Shown here piece by piece: positions 1-6,187 of a stretch of DNA of 6,754 nucleotides (position 1 is the stretch's first letter; each line of letters begins with the position of its first letter). Position numbers and translations under genes: made by a program. The DNA is taken from the NCBI GenBank assembly GCA_016789295.1, contig JAEUQL010000204.1, positions 1 to 6,754 on the forward strand, given 5' to 3'. Origin of the DNA: Blastocatellia bacterium. GTDB taxonomy: Bacteria; Acidobacteriota; Blastocatellia; Chloracidobacteriales; JADJPF01. Below the pieces are notes generated by a model, which was not told the origin of the DNA, ran no database searches, and saw nothing but the letters and a program-made list of their open reading frames with translations.

Positions 1-345
1 AAAGACGAGCCTGAACAGATTCGTAGCCTTCTACTGGAGCTTGCTAATCTCGAACAGTGTCAGGCAATCATTTTTAATGGTGGTACAGGAATATCAAAAC
101 GGGACAGGACTTTTGATATTATCGATTCGGTGCTTGAAAAAAAATTGGTAGGCTTTGGAGAAATTTTTCGATATCTAAGTTATCTTGACATAGGCTCATC
201 AGCTATCATGTCGCGTGCTACAGCAGGTAGTTACAAAGAGAAGATAATAATTTCCATTCCGGGATCACCTGCTGCTGCAAGGCTAGCACTAGAAAAGTTG
301 ATACTACCAGAGCTTGCACATATGGTCTGGGAACTTGCTAGATAG
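1..345 (+). CDS. moaB: MoaB/MogA-type molybdopterin-binding protein, 5'-truncated by window edge
   Basis: This is the C-terminal 114 residues of a MoaB/MogA-fold protein. The reading frame is open from base 1 and ends at TAG. Family members act in the cytoplasm in molybdenum cofactor synthesis, where MogA-type enzymes adenylylate molybdopterin before metal insertion. The sequence shows the family's binding loop, NGGTGISKRDRT (visible residues 26-37), then GFGEIFRYLSY (51-61), SRATAG (71-76), a PGSP turn (87-90) and a PELAH segment (103-107). Full-length members are usually about 160-180 aa, so roughly 50-60 N-terminal residues lie outside the window. MoaB and MogA cannot be separated on this fragment; the short C-terminus and the GFGE..R.LSY segment lean towards MoaB. 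A GTG at 130 is an internal valine codon, not a start. No other cofactor genes are visible nearby. Confidence 0.88.
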   Translation, partial: KDEPEQIRSLLLELANLEQCQAIIFNGGTGISKRDRTFDIIDSVLEKKLVGFGEIFRYLSYLDIGSSAIMSRATAGSYKEKIIISIPGSPAAARLALEKLILPELAHMVWELAR

Positions 346-352
346 AAAAAGT

Positions 353-381
353 TTGACAAAGCTGTGAAGCCTCTGTATCTT
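353..381 (+). promoter_or_regulatory. Candidate sigma70-type promoter for the 180-aa gene
   Basis: A perfect TTGACA -35 box (353-358) is followed by a 17-nt spacer and TATCTT (376-381), a 4/6 match to TATAAT. It lies just after the moaB stop and about 137 nt before the next start codon. The predicted transcription start is near G388, the first base of a strong stem-loop. The boxes are read directly from the sequence; activity is inferred. Confidence 0.45.
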
Positions 382-387
382 TTGTGT

Positions 388-406
388 GGGCATTTAAGGG
401 ATGCCC
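388..406 (+). other. Stem-loop at predicted 5' end of leader
   Basis: GGGCAT (388-393) and ATGCCC (401-406) form a perfect 6-bp stem around a 7-nt loop, TTAAGGG. Flanking segments extend the structure in read-through transcripts: TTTG (381-384) pairs with CAAA (414-417), and GCCTCT (369-374) with AGAGGC (418-423). No T-run follows, so it is not a standard intrinsic terminator for moaB. It may be a 5' mRNA-stabilising hairpin or part of a regulatory leader. Confidence 0.4.
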
Positions 407-517
407 AAACCCGCAAAAGAGGCTCTCACCCTTACGAAACTGTTAGAGACTATCTGTTTAATCATAAAACTTCTTTCTACCTGAAGCGGGTTGTGGGTAG
501 TATGCAAAGGAGTATTT

Positions 518-1060
518 ATGACCAGTCTTGTTCAAGAATACAAGATCAAAGCCTCTATTTTACTGAAAACTCTCAGATCGAGCGATCTTGAGAAAGCCGC
601 TGGTGCTGCAGAGCGGTTCAATTGTCTACCACATCTAACTAATCTATCTCCAAGACAGATTCTTCTACAGAAAAGCAATATCAAACGTAAGCATGCGTTG
701 ACTGTTATTGCTTTTGAGAATGAAAAGGCTTCGTGGGCTGACTTCAAACATCATCTAGAAAGACTTGAAGTACTTAGAACTAATAGAAATTATACCGATC
801 TTTATCCAAGGCGTTGTGCAGGATTCATAAATGAGTGGTATGCCAGCTATGAAACTGCTCGCAAACATCTAGAACAGGTAGGTGGTTATCTACTGCCATA
901 CAAGAACCACTTCTTTATTTGTAAAGCAGACTACATAAAAGCTTTGGGTCTTGATCCAGAAGATCCGGACTGGAATCTTATAAGTTCAGATTGGGTAAAA
1001 CCTAGTGATATAGAAGCCTGGCATAGACTCAATGTTAGACTTCAACAACTGAGCAAGTAA
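518..1060 (+). CDS. Conserved protein of unknown function, 180 aa
   Basis: The start is ATG 518, preceded by AAAGGAG at 506-512 with a 5-nt gap; a TTG at 491 would run through the ribosome site and is less likely. No signal peptide or membrane segment is visible, so it is probably cytoplasmic. The N-terminal part (about 12-80) is helical and alanine/leucine-rich, with an AAGAAERF segment (27-34) and a KHAL..IAFENEKASWADFK stretch (58-77). I have an impression of similar short uncharacterised proteins in which a helix is followed by an 'SWA.LK'-like motif. The C-terminal half is rich in aromatics: W107, GGYLLPYKNHFFIC (122-135), LGLDPEDPDW (143-152) and a final DWVKPSDIEAWHRL (158-171). I do not know a function. 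It is followed after 32 bp by the dehydrogenase gene, so co-transcription is likely, and a promoter and structured leader lie upstream. Confidence 0.85.
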   Translation: MTSLVQEYKIKASILLKTLRSSDLEKAAGAAERFNCLPHLTNLSPRQILLQKSNIKRKHALTVIAFENEKASWADFKHHLERLEVLRTNRNYTDLYPRRCAGFINEWYASYETARKHLEQVGGYLLPYKNHFFICKADYIKALGLDPEDPDWNLISSDWVKPSDIEAWHRLNVRLQQLSK

Positions 1061-1092
1061 AGCTCAAAAAAACTTTGATTAAAGAGGAGAGT

Positions 1093-1944
1093 ATGAAAGA
1101 GTTTAAGGATAAAGTAGCTGTTGTTACAGGTGGTGCTAGTGGTATAGGACGTGCTATTGTCGAAAAATGTCTGAAAGAAGAGATGAAAGTAGTGATAGCA
1201 GACGTAGAGGAAAAGGTTTTAAGAAAGACTGAGCAGGAGTTAAAAGCAGAGGGTGGCAAATTGTTGGCTGTAGTAACAGATGTTTCTAAGGCTAGTGATA
1301 TTGAGGCTCTTGCTGACAAGACTTTGGAAGCTTTTGGTTCAGCCGACCTGCTTTGCAACAATGCAGGTGTTGGAGGTGGAACCACAATCTGGGAGAGCAG
1401 TTTATCTGACTGGGAATGGGTTATGGGAGTCAACCTTTGGGGGGTGATCTATGGAGTAAGAACCTTTGTTCCTATAATGCTTGAACAGGGTAGGGAAGCA
1501 CATATTGTTAATACGGCCTCTATGGCAGGACTTATAAATCACGCCAATACAGGTATTTACAACTTGACTAAGCATGCTGTTGTCTCTTTGTCTGAAACCT
1601 TACATCACGAACTTGCAGAGCGTAACTCCAAGGTCAAAGTTTCGGTTCTCTGCCCAGGGCTTGTGAAGACACAGATTCTAGACTCTGCCCGCAACCGACC
1701 AGCCAACATAGAGAACCCTTTGCAGATGAGTGCCGAGGAGCAGAAGCGTTATCAAGCTTGGTCACAGGCATTGCAGAACAGTATGCCACCAGAAAAGATA
1801 GCCGATGCTGTAATGCAAGCAGTTAGAGAAGAAAAGTTCTACATTTTAACTCATCAGAAGATGAAACCGATGATAGAAGCTAGAATGCAGGAGATTCTAC
1901 AAGAGCGTAATCCTACAGATCCACTTGCTGGAACAGGGATGTAG
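1093..1944 (+). CDS. Short-chain dehydrogenase/reductase (classical SDR)
   Basis: A 283-aa NAD(P)-dependent oxidoreductase with a Rossmann fold, presumably cytosolic; its substrate cannot be told from sequence. Visible motifs are the dinucleotide-binding TGGASGIG (12-19), Asp37 at the end of beta-2 (VVIAD), DV at 63-64, NNAG (89-92), Asn114 (MGVN), Ser143 in NTAS, the catalytic Tyr156-x3-Lys160 (YNLTK), and PGLV (188-191). The Asn-Ser-Tyr-Lys tetrad is therefore complete. Asp37 without a neighbouring basic residue suggests NAD(H) rather than NADP(H). The 30-40 extra C-terminal residues (about 245-283) are basic and helical. ATG 1093 was chosen because GAGGAG (1084-1089) precedes it; the longer TTG start at 1075 would include that site. 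It probably shares a transcript with the unknown gene upstream and ends 5 bp from a convergent gene. Confidence 0.93.
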   Translation: MKEFKDKVAVVTGGASGIGRAIVEKCLKEEMKVVIADVEEKVLRKTEQELKAEGGKLLAVVTDVSKASDIEALADKTLEAFGSADLLCNNAGVGGGTTIWESSLSDWEWVMGVNLWGVIYGVRTFVPIMLEQGREAHIVNTASMAGLINHANTGIYNLTKHAVVSLSETLHHELAERNSKVKVSVLCPGLVKTQILDSARNRPANIENPLQMSAEEQKRYQAWSQALQNSMPPEKIADAVMQAVREEKFYILTHQKMKPMIEARMQEILQERNPTDPLAGTGM

Positions 1945-1949
1945 CAGAA

Positions 1950-2513
1950 TCAGGTTGGGAAGATATTGCGCTTTATAAGTTCTTGGCGTGCATTGAGAGG
2001 TTCATTAAGTTTTTTATCAGGCAAAAGTATGTCTAGTGCGTGGCGCGGAAAAGAGAGCAGGTTAGAAAAGACTTTCACATCTATATCGACTACAAGCAGA
2101 TATGGATCTGTTGGAGTGTCAGGGCGATAGAGTTGTAGGCCATAAGTATGTATAGGTTGGTCTTCTACCAAAATTTGGCGAAAACTCCAAAGAGCTTTTT
2201 TGAAAAGAAGGGTTAAACTTGTGTCAGCTTGAAAGTTCTTTGATGTTTCTAAAAGCTCTTTGACCTGCTCTACTTGCTCTACTTCAACTCCGATTTGGTT
2301 GCGTCCTGCCCACCTGAGCTTATGTACATACTGCCAAAGATCTCCAGCTACTAGATCGCTTCTCATAGAGTAATAGATGTTGAGCAGTGTATCTCGTCCG
2401 TGCTGGTCAAGAGAAGTCAAGAAATAGTTTTGAGGGTCTGTTTCAACCACTTGGGCTATAGCTTGCTGCTCATCTTCATTCAATTCTTGCCAACTGCTAA
2501 CACTATTTCTCAT
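1950..2513 (-). CDS. Unrecognised 187-aa protein, coupled to nth
   Basis: I do not recognise this protein. It starts at ATG 2513-2511, only 2 nt after the nth TGA (2518-2516), and no clear Shine-Dalgarno precedes it, which points to translational coupling with nth. Starts further upstream would run back inside nth. It appears soluble: it has no signal peptide, no membrane segment and no cysteine. The first ~95 residues are acidic and helical, with SWQELNEDEQQAI (7-19), an aromatic stretch NIYYSMRSD (45-53) and a charged coiled-coil-like run, EVEQVEQVKELLE (77-89). The C-terminal half looks more beta-rich, with YGLQLYRP (124-131), YLLVVDIDVKVF (138-149) and a helical tail. Protein-like composition and use of the full interval down to the convergent dehydrogenase stop support a real gene. 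Its link to nth suggests, but does not show, a DNA-related role. Confidence 0.75.
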   Translation of the reverse strand: MRNSVSSWQELNEDEQQAIAQVVETDPQNYFLTSLDQHGRDTLLNIYYSMRSDLVAGDLWQYVHKLRWAGRNQIGVEVEQVEQVKELLETSKNFQADTSLTLLFKKALWSFRQILVEDQPIHTYGLQLYRPDTPTDPYLLVVDIDVKVFSNLLSFPRHALDILLPDKKLNEPLNARQELIKRNIFPT

Positions 2514-2515
2514 AA

Positions 2516-3172
2516 TCAACTTTGTTGTGAAGGACAAATATCTGCTAAGATGCATTCCGAGCAGAGTGGTTTTAAGGCTTTGCACACTTGTCGGCCATGC
2601 AATACCAGCATATGCGAAAAATCTATCCAGTCTTTTTCAGGAATCTGCTGCATTAAATCTTTTTCTATCTTTTCAGGATTTGTACTGTTAGTTAAGCCTA
2701 GTCTATTTGAGACCCTTTTGACGTGAGTATCAACTACTACGCCAGACCTTATCCCAAAACAGGTTCCAAGTACTAGGTTTGCAGTCTTTCTTGCCACACC
2801 TGGAAGTGTTAAAAGCTCATCCATAGTTTCTGGTACAGAGCCGTTAAATTGATCAAGGATCTTTTGTGCTGTGGCTTGTATATTTTTTGCTTTGTTACGA
2901 TAAAAGCCTGTTGAATGAACATCTTGCTCTAACTCTTCTCTAGAAGCATTGGCAAAATCTGCAACGGTTCTGTATTTAAGAAAGAGTTTAGCTGTTACTT
3001 GGTTGACTCGCTCGTCTGTGCACTGTGCAGAGAGTATGGTGGCTATTAAGAGTTCAAATGCAGAATTGAAGTTTAGTGAACAGGTTGCATCAGGGTAACG
3101 ACTACGCAGCCTTTGAACTAGCTCTGTTATCTTTGAAGAGGCTTCTATTTTTGACATAGAAGAAACGATCAT
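2516..3172 (-). CDS. nth: Endonuclease III (DNA glycosylase/AP lyase)
   Basis: A 218-aa base-excision-repair enzyme that removes oxidised pyrimidines and cleaves the strand at abasic sites. The whole family architecture is present: LLIATILSAQCTDERVN (41-57), the helix-hairpin-helix LPGVARKTAN (123-132) with catalytic Lys129, VVVDTHVKRVSNRLGL (145-160) with catalytic Asp148, and the C-terminal [4Fe-4S] ligands Cys197-x6-Cys204-x2-Cys207-x5-Cys213. The length is close to the E. coli enzyme (211 aa). ATG 3172 is preferred because AAGGGAAG lies just upstream; a start at 3157 (MSKIEASSK) is also possible, and the longer frame to 3232 has no support. Both catalytic residues and all four cysteines are intact, so it should be active. 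It is the first gene of a minus-strand pair with the 187-aa unknown and diverges from the CheA-type kinase gene. Confidence 0.96.
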   Translation of the reverse strand: MIVSSMSKIEASSKITELVQRLRSRYPDATCSLNFNSAFELLIATILSAQCTDERVNQVTAKLFLKYRTVADFANASREELEQDVHSTGFYRNKAKNIQATAQKILDQFNGSVPETMDELLTLPGVARKTANLVLGTCFGIRSGVVVDTHVKRVSNRLGLTNSTNPEKIEKDLMQQIPEKDWIDFSHMLVLHGRQVCKALKPLCSECILADICPSQQS

Positions 3173-3261
3173 AGAAACTTCCCTTTTTGTCAACTGTTTT
3201 GTAGGCCAGTTTGTAGTGTAAATTCTAGTCAAAGGATTGATTTAAGTATCACTATTTCTAG

Positions 3262-3290
3262 TTGCTCGATCTCTTCTAATCCCATATCAT
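3262..3290 (+). promoter_or_regulatory. Candidate promoter for the CheA/CheY operon
   Basis: TTGCTC (3262-3267, 3/6 to the -35 consensus) is separated by exactly 17 nt from TATCAT (3285-3290, 5/6 to the -10 consensus). It lies about 90 nt ahead of the kinase start. The -35 box is weak, so this is a tentative call. Confidence 0.3.
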
Positions 3291-3356
3291 CGCTGCTTGA
3301 GACATTAAAAATGCTGTATGATTAAGCCCTACGAGCTAATAAAAAACCTCCTACTT

Positions 3357-3374
3357 TGACTCTAGCTGGAGTTA
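3357..3374 (+). promoter_or_regulatory. Hairpin enclosing the ribosome-binding site of the CheA-type gene
   Basis: TGACTC (3357-3362) can pair with GAGTTA (3369-3374) around the loop TAGCTG. This gives 6 pairs including one G-U. The only Shine-Dalgarno, GGAG (3368-3371), sits 7 nt before ATG 3379 and falls largely inside the 3' arm, so translation initiation could be damped. The stem is short; regulation is inferred. Confidence 0.3.
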
Positions 3375-3378
3375 CTAA

Positions 3379-5052
3379 ATGAATCAGGATGACGCTAACC
3401 TATTTAGTAAGGAAGAGATGCAGACCTTGAGGCTCTTTTTCTTGGATCAAGCTTGGCTAATTTTAGAGAGCGTTGACAAAAGTCTTGTGGCTTTAGAAGA
3501 GAACTCAGACGACAAAGAGGCTTTAGAGCAGATCCATCGGTCGCTTCATACCCTCAAAGGAGATCTCTACTCTATAGGTTTTTCAGAAATTGGCCACCTT
3601 GCTCACAGATTGGAAGATTTGTTGAAGTTTTTTCAAAGTGGTTCTGACAAAATAAAACGAGCAGCACTGGAAATGCTCATCTTTGGCATGGACTCTATGG
3701 GTAAGATGCTCCACAAAAAGCAACATTCGCTAGATGAAGAAGTGGAAAACCAAGCTTATCTAGAGAAAATAGAGCTATTTTTGAATGGCAACAGTAGTGA
3801 AAAGTTCTTTAATCAAGAACATTATATACCTAGCAAAAATAAACAAGCTTTACAGACTACAGACAAACTCCGTATTCCTATCTCGAAGGTAGATGCACTT
3901 TTTAAGATAGTAGATGAACTTATTGTCAACAGAGCAATACTTAACCAGATATGTAAAGGCATTTTGCAAGAATATCCTAATAGTCAGCAGATCGCACGTT
4001 TACAGGAAGTTGAGCTTCAATTGGGGCAGAAGCTTGGACAACTACAAGAGGCTACACTGAAAGTTCGTATGATGCAGCTTTCACAACTCTTTGCAGCTTT
4101 TTCTCGAATAGTGCGTGACCTTGCTAGAAGAAGTGGGAAACAGGTATCGCTAGAGATAGTTGGTGAAGAGACCGAGCTTGACAAACGAATTGCAGACGCT
4201 ATTTATGAGCCTTTAATACATTTGCTTAACAATGCGGTTGATCACGGTATAGAGCCTTGTGATCAGCGTATACAGGCTGGCAAGCCAGCTTGTGGAAGGA
4301 TATGCTTACGCGCTAGCCAACAGTCTGAGCAAGTAGTGATAGAACTGGAGGATGATGGTTGTGGAATAGACCTTGACGTTTTGAAAAAGAAAGCTCTCAG
4401 TCACGGTTACATATCGTTTACAGAATATAGTGAGATGGCCGACATCGATGCTCTGTCACTGGTCTTTCTGAGAGGTCTCTCTACTGCCGACAGGCTCACA
4501 GAGATTTCAGGGCGCGGCATAGGAATGGATGTAGTAAAAGATGTGGTTGAGAGACTAAGTGGAAAGATTGAAGTTAGTAGCTTGCTTGGACAGGGAACAC
4601 GCTTCACCATTCATCTACCTATAACACTTGCTTCGCTTAAGTCTCTACTTTTTAAGGTAAACGAGAATCTTTTCGCACTTCCTGTCAAGAACATACGTGA
4701 AATAATCAATACCAAAACTTTTCACTTTGAAGATGGTGCCAAGCAGGTGACACTTCACAACCAGACTTATCGGCTAATAGATCTTAGAGATCTGGTCTAT
4801 ACAGAGTCTGATAAAGACCAACCAAAGAACAGGTTTTTGCTGGTTTTGGGAACAGGTGGTGAAGAAAATTCTGCTATTTTGGTTGACGAGTTACTAGGTG
4901 AGTGTAAAGTAGTTGTAAGAACGGTTGAGCAAGATTTACGGTCGGTAGTTAGTACAGTTTCCGTTTTGACTGATGGGCAGATAGTTAGACTACTCAATAT
5001 AGACCTATTACTGCAAAACAGAGAACAACAGGCAAGAATTGTCACAAACTAG
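3379..5052 (+). CDS. cheA: CheA-type histidine kinase lacking P2 domain
   Basis: A 557-aa cytoplasmic chemotaxis-family kinase. It autophosphorylates on a histidine in its own HPt domain and passes the phosphate to a receiver, here presumably the next gene's product. Domains in order: HPt/P1 (about 10-135) with phospho-accepting His57 in HTLKG; a short linker; dimerisation P3 (about 163-250); ATPase P4 with N-box LLNNAVDHGIE (282-292), G1 DDGCGID (325-331), G2 SGRGIGMDVV (377-386) and GQGTRFTIHLP (404-414); and CheW-like P5 (about 417-545). All catalytic boxes are intact. At 557 aa it is about 100 shorter than E. coli CheA (654), and the HPt-P3 linker (~28 aa) has no room for the receiver-docking P2 domain. 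The residues after HTLKG are DLYSIGF, bulkier than the usual small residues. ATG 3379 is preceded by GGAG. The gene symbol reflects the family; there are no receptor, cheW, cheR or cheB genes here, so its output may not be flagellar. Confidence 0.93.
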   Translation: MNQDDANLFSKEEMQTLRLFFLDQAWLILESVDKSLVALEENSDDKEALEQIHRSLHTLKGDLYSIGFSEIGHLAHRLEDLLKFFQSGSDKIKRAALEMLIFGMDSMGKMLHKKQHSLDEEVENQAYLEKIELFLNGNSSEKFFNQEHYIPSKNKQALQTTDKLRIPISKVDALFKIVDELIVNRAILNQICKGILQEYPNSQQIARLQEVELQLGQKLGQLQEATLKVRMMQLSQLFAAFSRIVRDLARRSGKQVSLEIVGEETELDKRIADAIYEPLIHLLNNAVDHGIEPCDQRIQAGKPACGRICLRASQQSEQVVIELEDDGCGIDLDVLKKKALSHGYISFTEYSEMADIDALSLVFLRGLSTADRLTEISGRGIGMDVVKDVVERLSGKIEVSSLLGQGTRFTIHLPITLASLKSLLFKVNENLFALPVKNIREIINTKTFHFEDGAKQVTLHNQTYRLIDLRDLVYTESDKDQPKNRFLLVLGTGGEENSAILVDELLGECKVVVRTVEQDLRSVVSTVSVLTDGQIVRLLNIDLLLQNREQQARIVTN

Positions 5053-5074
5053 TGCTGAGTCAAGAGAAGAGGCT

Positions 5075-5461
5075 ATGGTAGATAAAAAGTTTCTTATAGT
5101 TGATGATTCTGCAGCGATGCGCCAGTTACTGATAACAGCCATTAAAAAGCTCGATGCTATTAAACAGTTGACAGTAGTTGAGGCTATGGATGGCCAAGAT
5201 GCTTTGAGAAAATTCCAAGATGATCTCTTTGACATAGTGATAACGGATGTAAAAATGCCAAATATGGATGGGCTGAGTTTTATAGAAAAGATAAGAAGAG
5301 AGCTTGGAAACAGAACCATTCCGATAGTCATTATCAGTACGAAAGGTGATGAGTCAGATATTGAGCGTGGCATCAGGGCTGGAGCCAATGCCTATCTGCT
5401 CAAACCTGTCTCTATAATAAGGCTGAGAGAGATAGTTACCAAGCTGGTGGATCTACAGTAG
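5075..5461 (+). CDS. Single-domain CheY-like response regulator
   Basis: A 128-aa stand-alone receiver with no output domain. The phosphorylation site is complete: the acidic pair Asp10-Asp11 (IVDDS), phospho-acceptor Asp58 in ITDVKMPNMDG (56-66), Ser88/Thr89 in VIIST, and Lys110-Pro111. It presumably takes phosphate from the kinase encoded directly upstream and signals by protein-protein contact. ATG 5075 is preceded by AAGAGAAGAGG (5062-5072); the longer TTG start at 5039 would overlap the kinase stop and add 12 residues of no receiver character. The 22-bp gap after the kinase stop indicates one transcript. A pilus, motility or developmental target are all possible; nothing here decides between them. 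Confidence 0.93.
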   Translation: MVDKKFLIVDDSAAMRQLLITAIKKLDAIKQLTVVEAMDGQDALRKFQDDLFDIVITDVKMPNMDGLSFIEKIRRELGNRTIPIVIISTKGDESDIERGIRAGANAYLLKPVSIIRLREIVTKLVDLQ

Positions 5462-5558
5462 TTTAAAAACTATTTGCGGACAGAAATCTTTTTAAGATAT
5501 CCTTTTGCGTTTTTTTGGTTATACTTCAAAAAACCTGCTTTATTTCCCGGAGGAGATC
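5462..5558 (+). promoter_or_regulatory. Intergenic region upstream of the gamma-CA-like gene, weak promoter candidate
   Basis: This AT-rich 97-bp gap contains TATACT (5520-5525), one mismatch from the -10 consensus, but has no good -35 box at 16-18 nt. An alternative is TTGCGG-N18-TATCCT (5474-5503). It ends in a near-ideal Shine-Dalgarno, GGAGGAG (5549-5555), just before ATG 5559. No convincing terminator hairpin follows the response-regulator stop. Confidence 0.25.
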
Positions 5559-6170
5559 ATGATTGTTGAGCACAGGGGCAAGCGGCCTAACATCCATCCT
5601 TCTGCTTATGTTGCTCCCAACGCTGTAATTTCAGGTGATGTTACCATTGATGCTGATGCAAGAGTTCTTTACGGAGCAGTAGTCACTGCAGAAGGTGCTC
5701 CTGTTCGTGTTGGTAAAGGCGTAGTAATAATGGAGAACGCTGTAGTTCGAGCATCTGGTGGTAAGTCCAAACAGTTCCCTACAACAATAGGCGATTACGT
5801 CTTAATTGGCCCCACGGCCTATGTCTCTGGAGCAACACTCGAATACAGAGCCTTCATTGCTACTGGGGCTATAGTGTTTAACGGGGCTATAATTGAGCGC
5901 AATGCTGCCGTGACTATGGGGTCGATAGTGCATGTACAGACTAGAGTTCCTGCTGAATCTGTAGTTCCTATTCATCACATTGTTATTGGTGACCCGTGTA
6001 AACTCTTTTCACCAAACCAAGCCGACGAGATTATTGATGAACTGATGAAGAGAAACTTTAGAGAATATGTCTTCAATCTGAGTGACCACGATATTCTTGC
6101 CGAGCGCTACAGCCGTAGTCTTGGTACTCATCTACAAGACAAAGTTCTACAAGCTCTTTCTAAAGACTGA
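5559..6170 (+). CDS. Gamma-carbonic-anhydrase-family left-handed beta-helix protein, zinc ligands not conserved
   Basis: A 203-aa hexapeptide-repeat protein of the gamma-CA/PaaY/YrdA type, expected to trimerise. It opens RPNIHPSAYVAPNAVISGDV (9-28) and then runs through beta-helix turns to about residue 147 (VIGDPCKLF), followed by a helical C-terminus. In zinc-binding members three histidines occur in segments like 'SVIH' and 'GHxxxxH'. The aligned segments here are NAVVR (60-64) and IGPTAYVSG (83-91), giving Arg64, Pro85 and Ser90. The 5-residue spacing of the last pair matches the family, so the alignment is firm. Classical carbonic anhydrase activity is therefore doubtful. The nearby histidines (His125, His139, His140) are not at ligand positions. 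From memory, a sub-branch of the family in other bacteria shares this 'MENAVVR...GP' pattern; its function is unknown to me. GGAGGAG before ATG 5559 fixes the start. It is likely co-transcribed with the ferredoxin gene 17 bp downstream. Confidence 0.88.
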   Translation: MIVEHRGKRPNIHPSAYVAPNAVISGDVTIDADARVLYGAVVTAEGAPVRVGKGVVIMENAVVRASGGKSKQFPTTIGDYVLIGPTAYVSGATLEYRAFIATGAIVFNGAIIERNAAVTMGSIVHVQTRVPAESVVPIHHIVIGDPCKLFSPNQADEIIDELMKRNFREYVFNLSDHDILAERYSRSLGTHLQDKVLQALSKD

Positions 6171-6187
6171 AAATAGTGGGTGTTTTG

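Larger units (their letters stand above)
3173..3378. other. Divergent intergenic region between nth and the CheA-type gene
   Basis: This 206-bp gap must carry promoters for both directions. For the plus strand the best match is TTGCTC-N17-TATCAT (3262-3290), with a second isolated TATGAT at 3317-3322. For the minus strand, TTGACT (3232-3227) and TTGACA (3193-3188) occur, but neither has a -10 box at correct spacing. I see no tRNA, repeat array or riboswitch. Confidence 0.5.

Noticed and set aside
364..591. Plus-strand open frame of 75 codons starting at GTG 364
   Set aside because: It has no ribosome site, overlaps the well-supported gene at 518 in another frame, and its first half runs through the palindromic leader hairpin.
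1035..1433. Minus-strand 132-codon frame opposite the SDR gene
   Set aside because: It is a serine-rich antisense shadow of a clearly real dehydrogenase and shows no family features.
3188..3193. Minus-strand TTGACA as a -35 box for nth
   Set aside because: The only matching -10 hexamer (TATGAT) lies 14 nt away and contains the nth start codon itself.
3173..3232. N-terminal extension of endonuclease III to the upstream ATG 3232
   Set aside because: The extra 20 residues are not part of the family and would include the ribosome site AAGGGAAG that serves the ATG at 3172.
5039..5074. TTG start of the response regulator overlapping the kinase stop
   Set aside because: The added residues are not receiver-like, and ATG 5075 has a good ribosome site at the right spacing.
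3262..5461. A new defence or mobile system around the CheA-type kinase
   Set aside because: All kinase and receiver motifs are standard, there are no effector domains, integrase, repeats or composition break nearby, and the neighbours are housekeeping genes.
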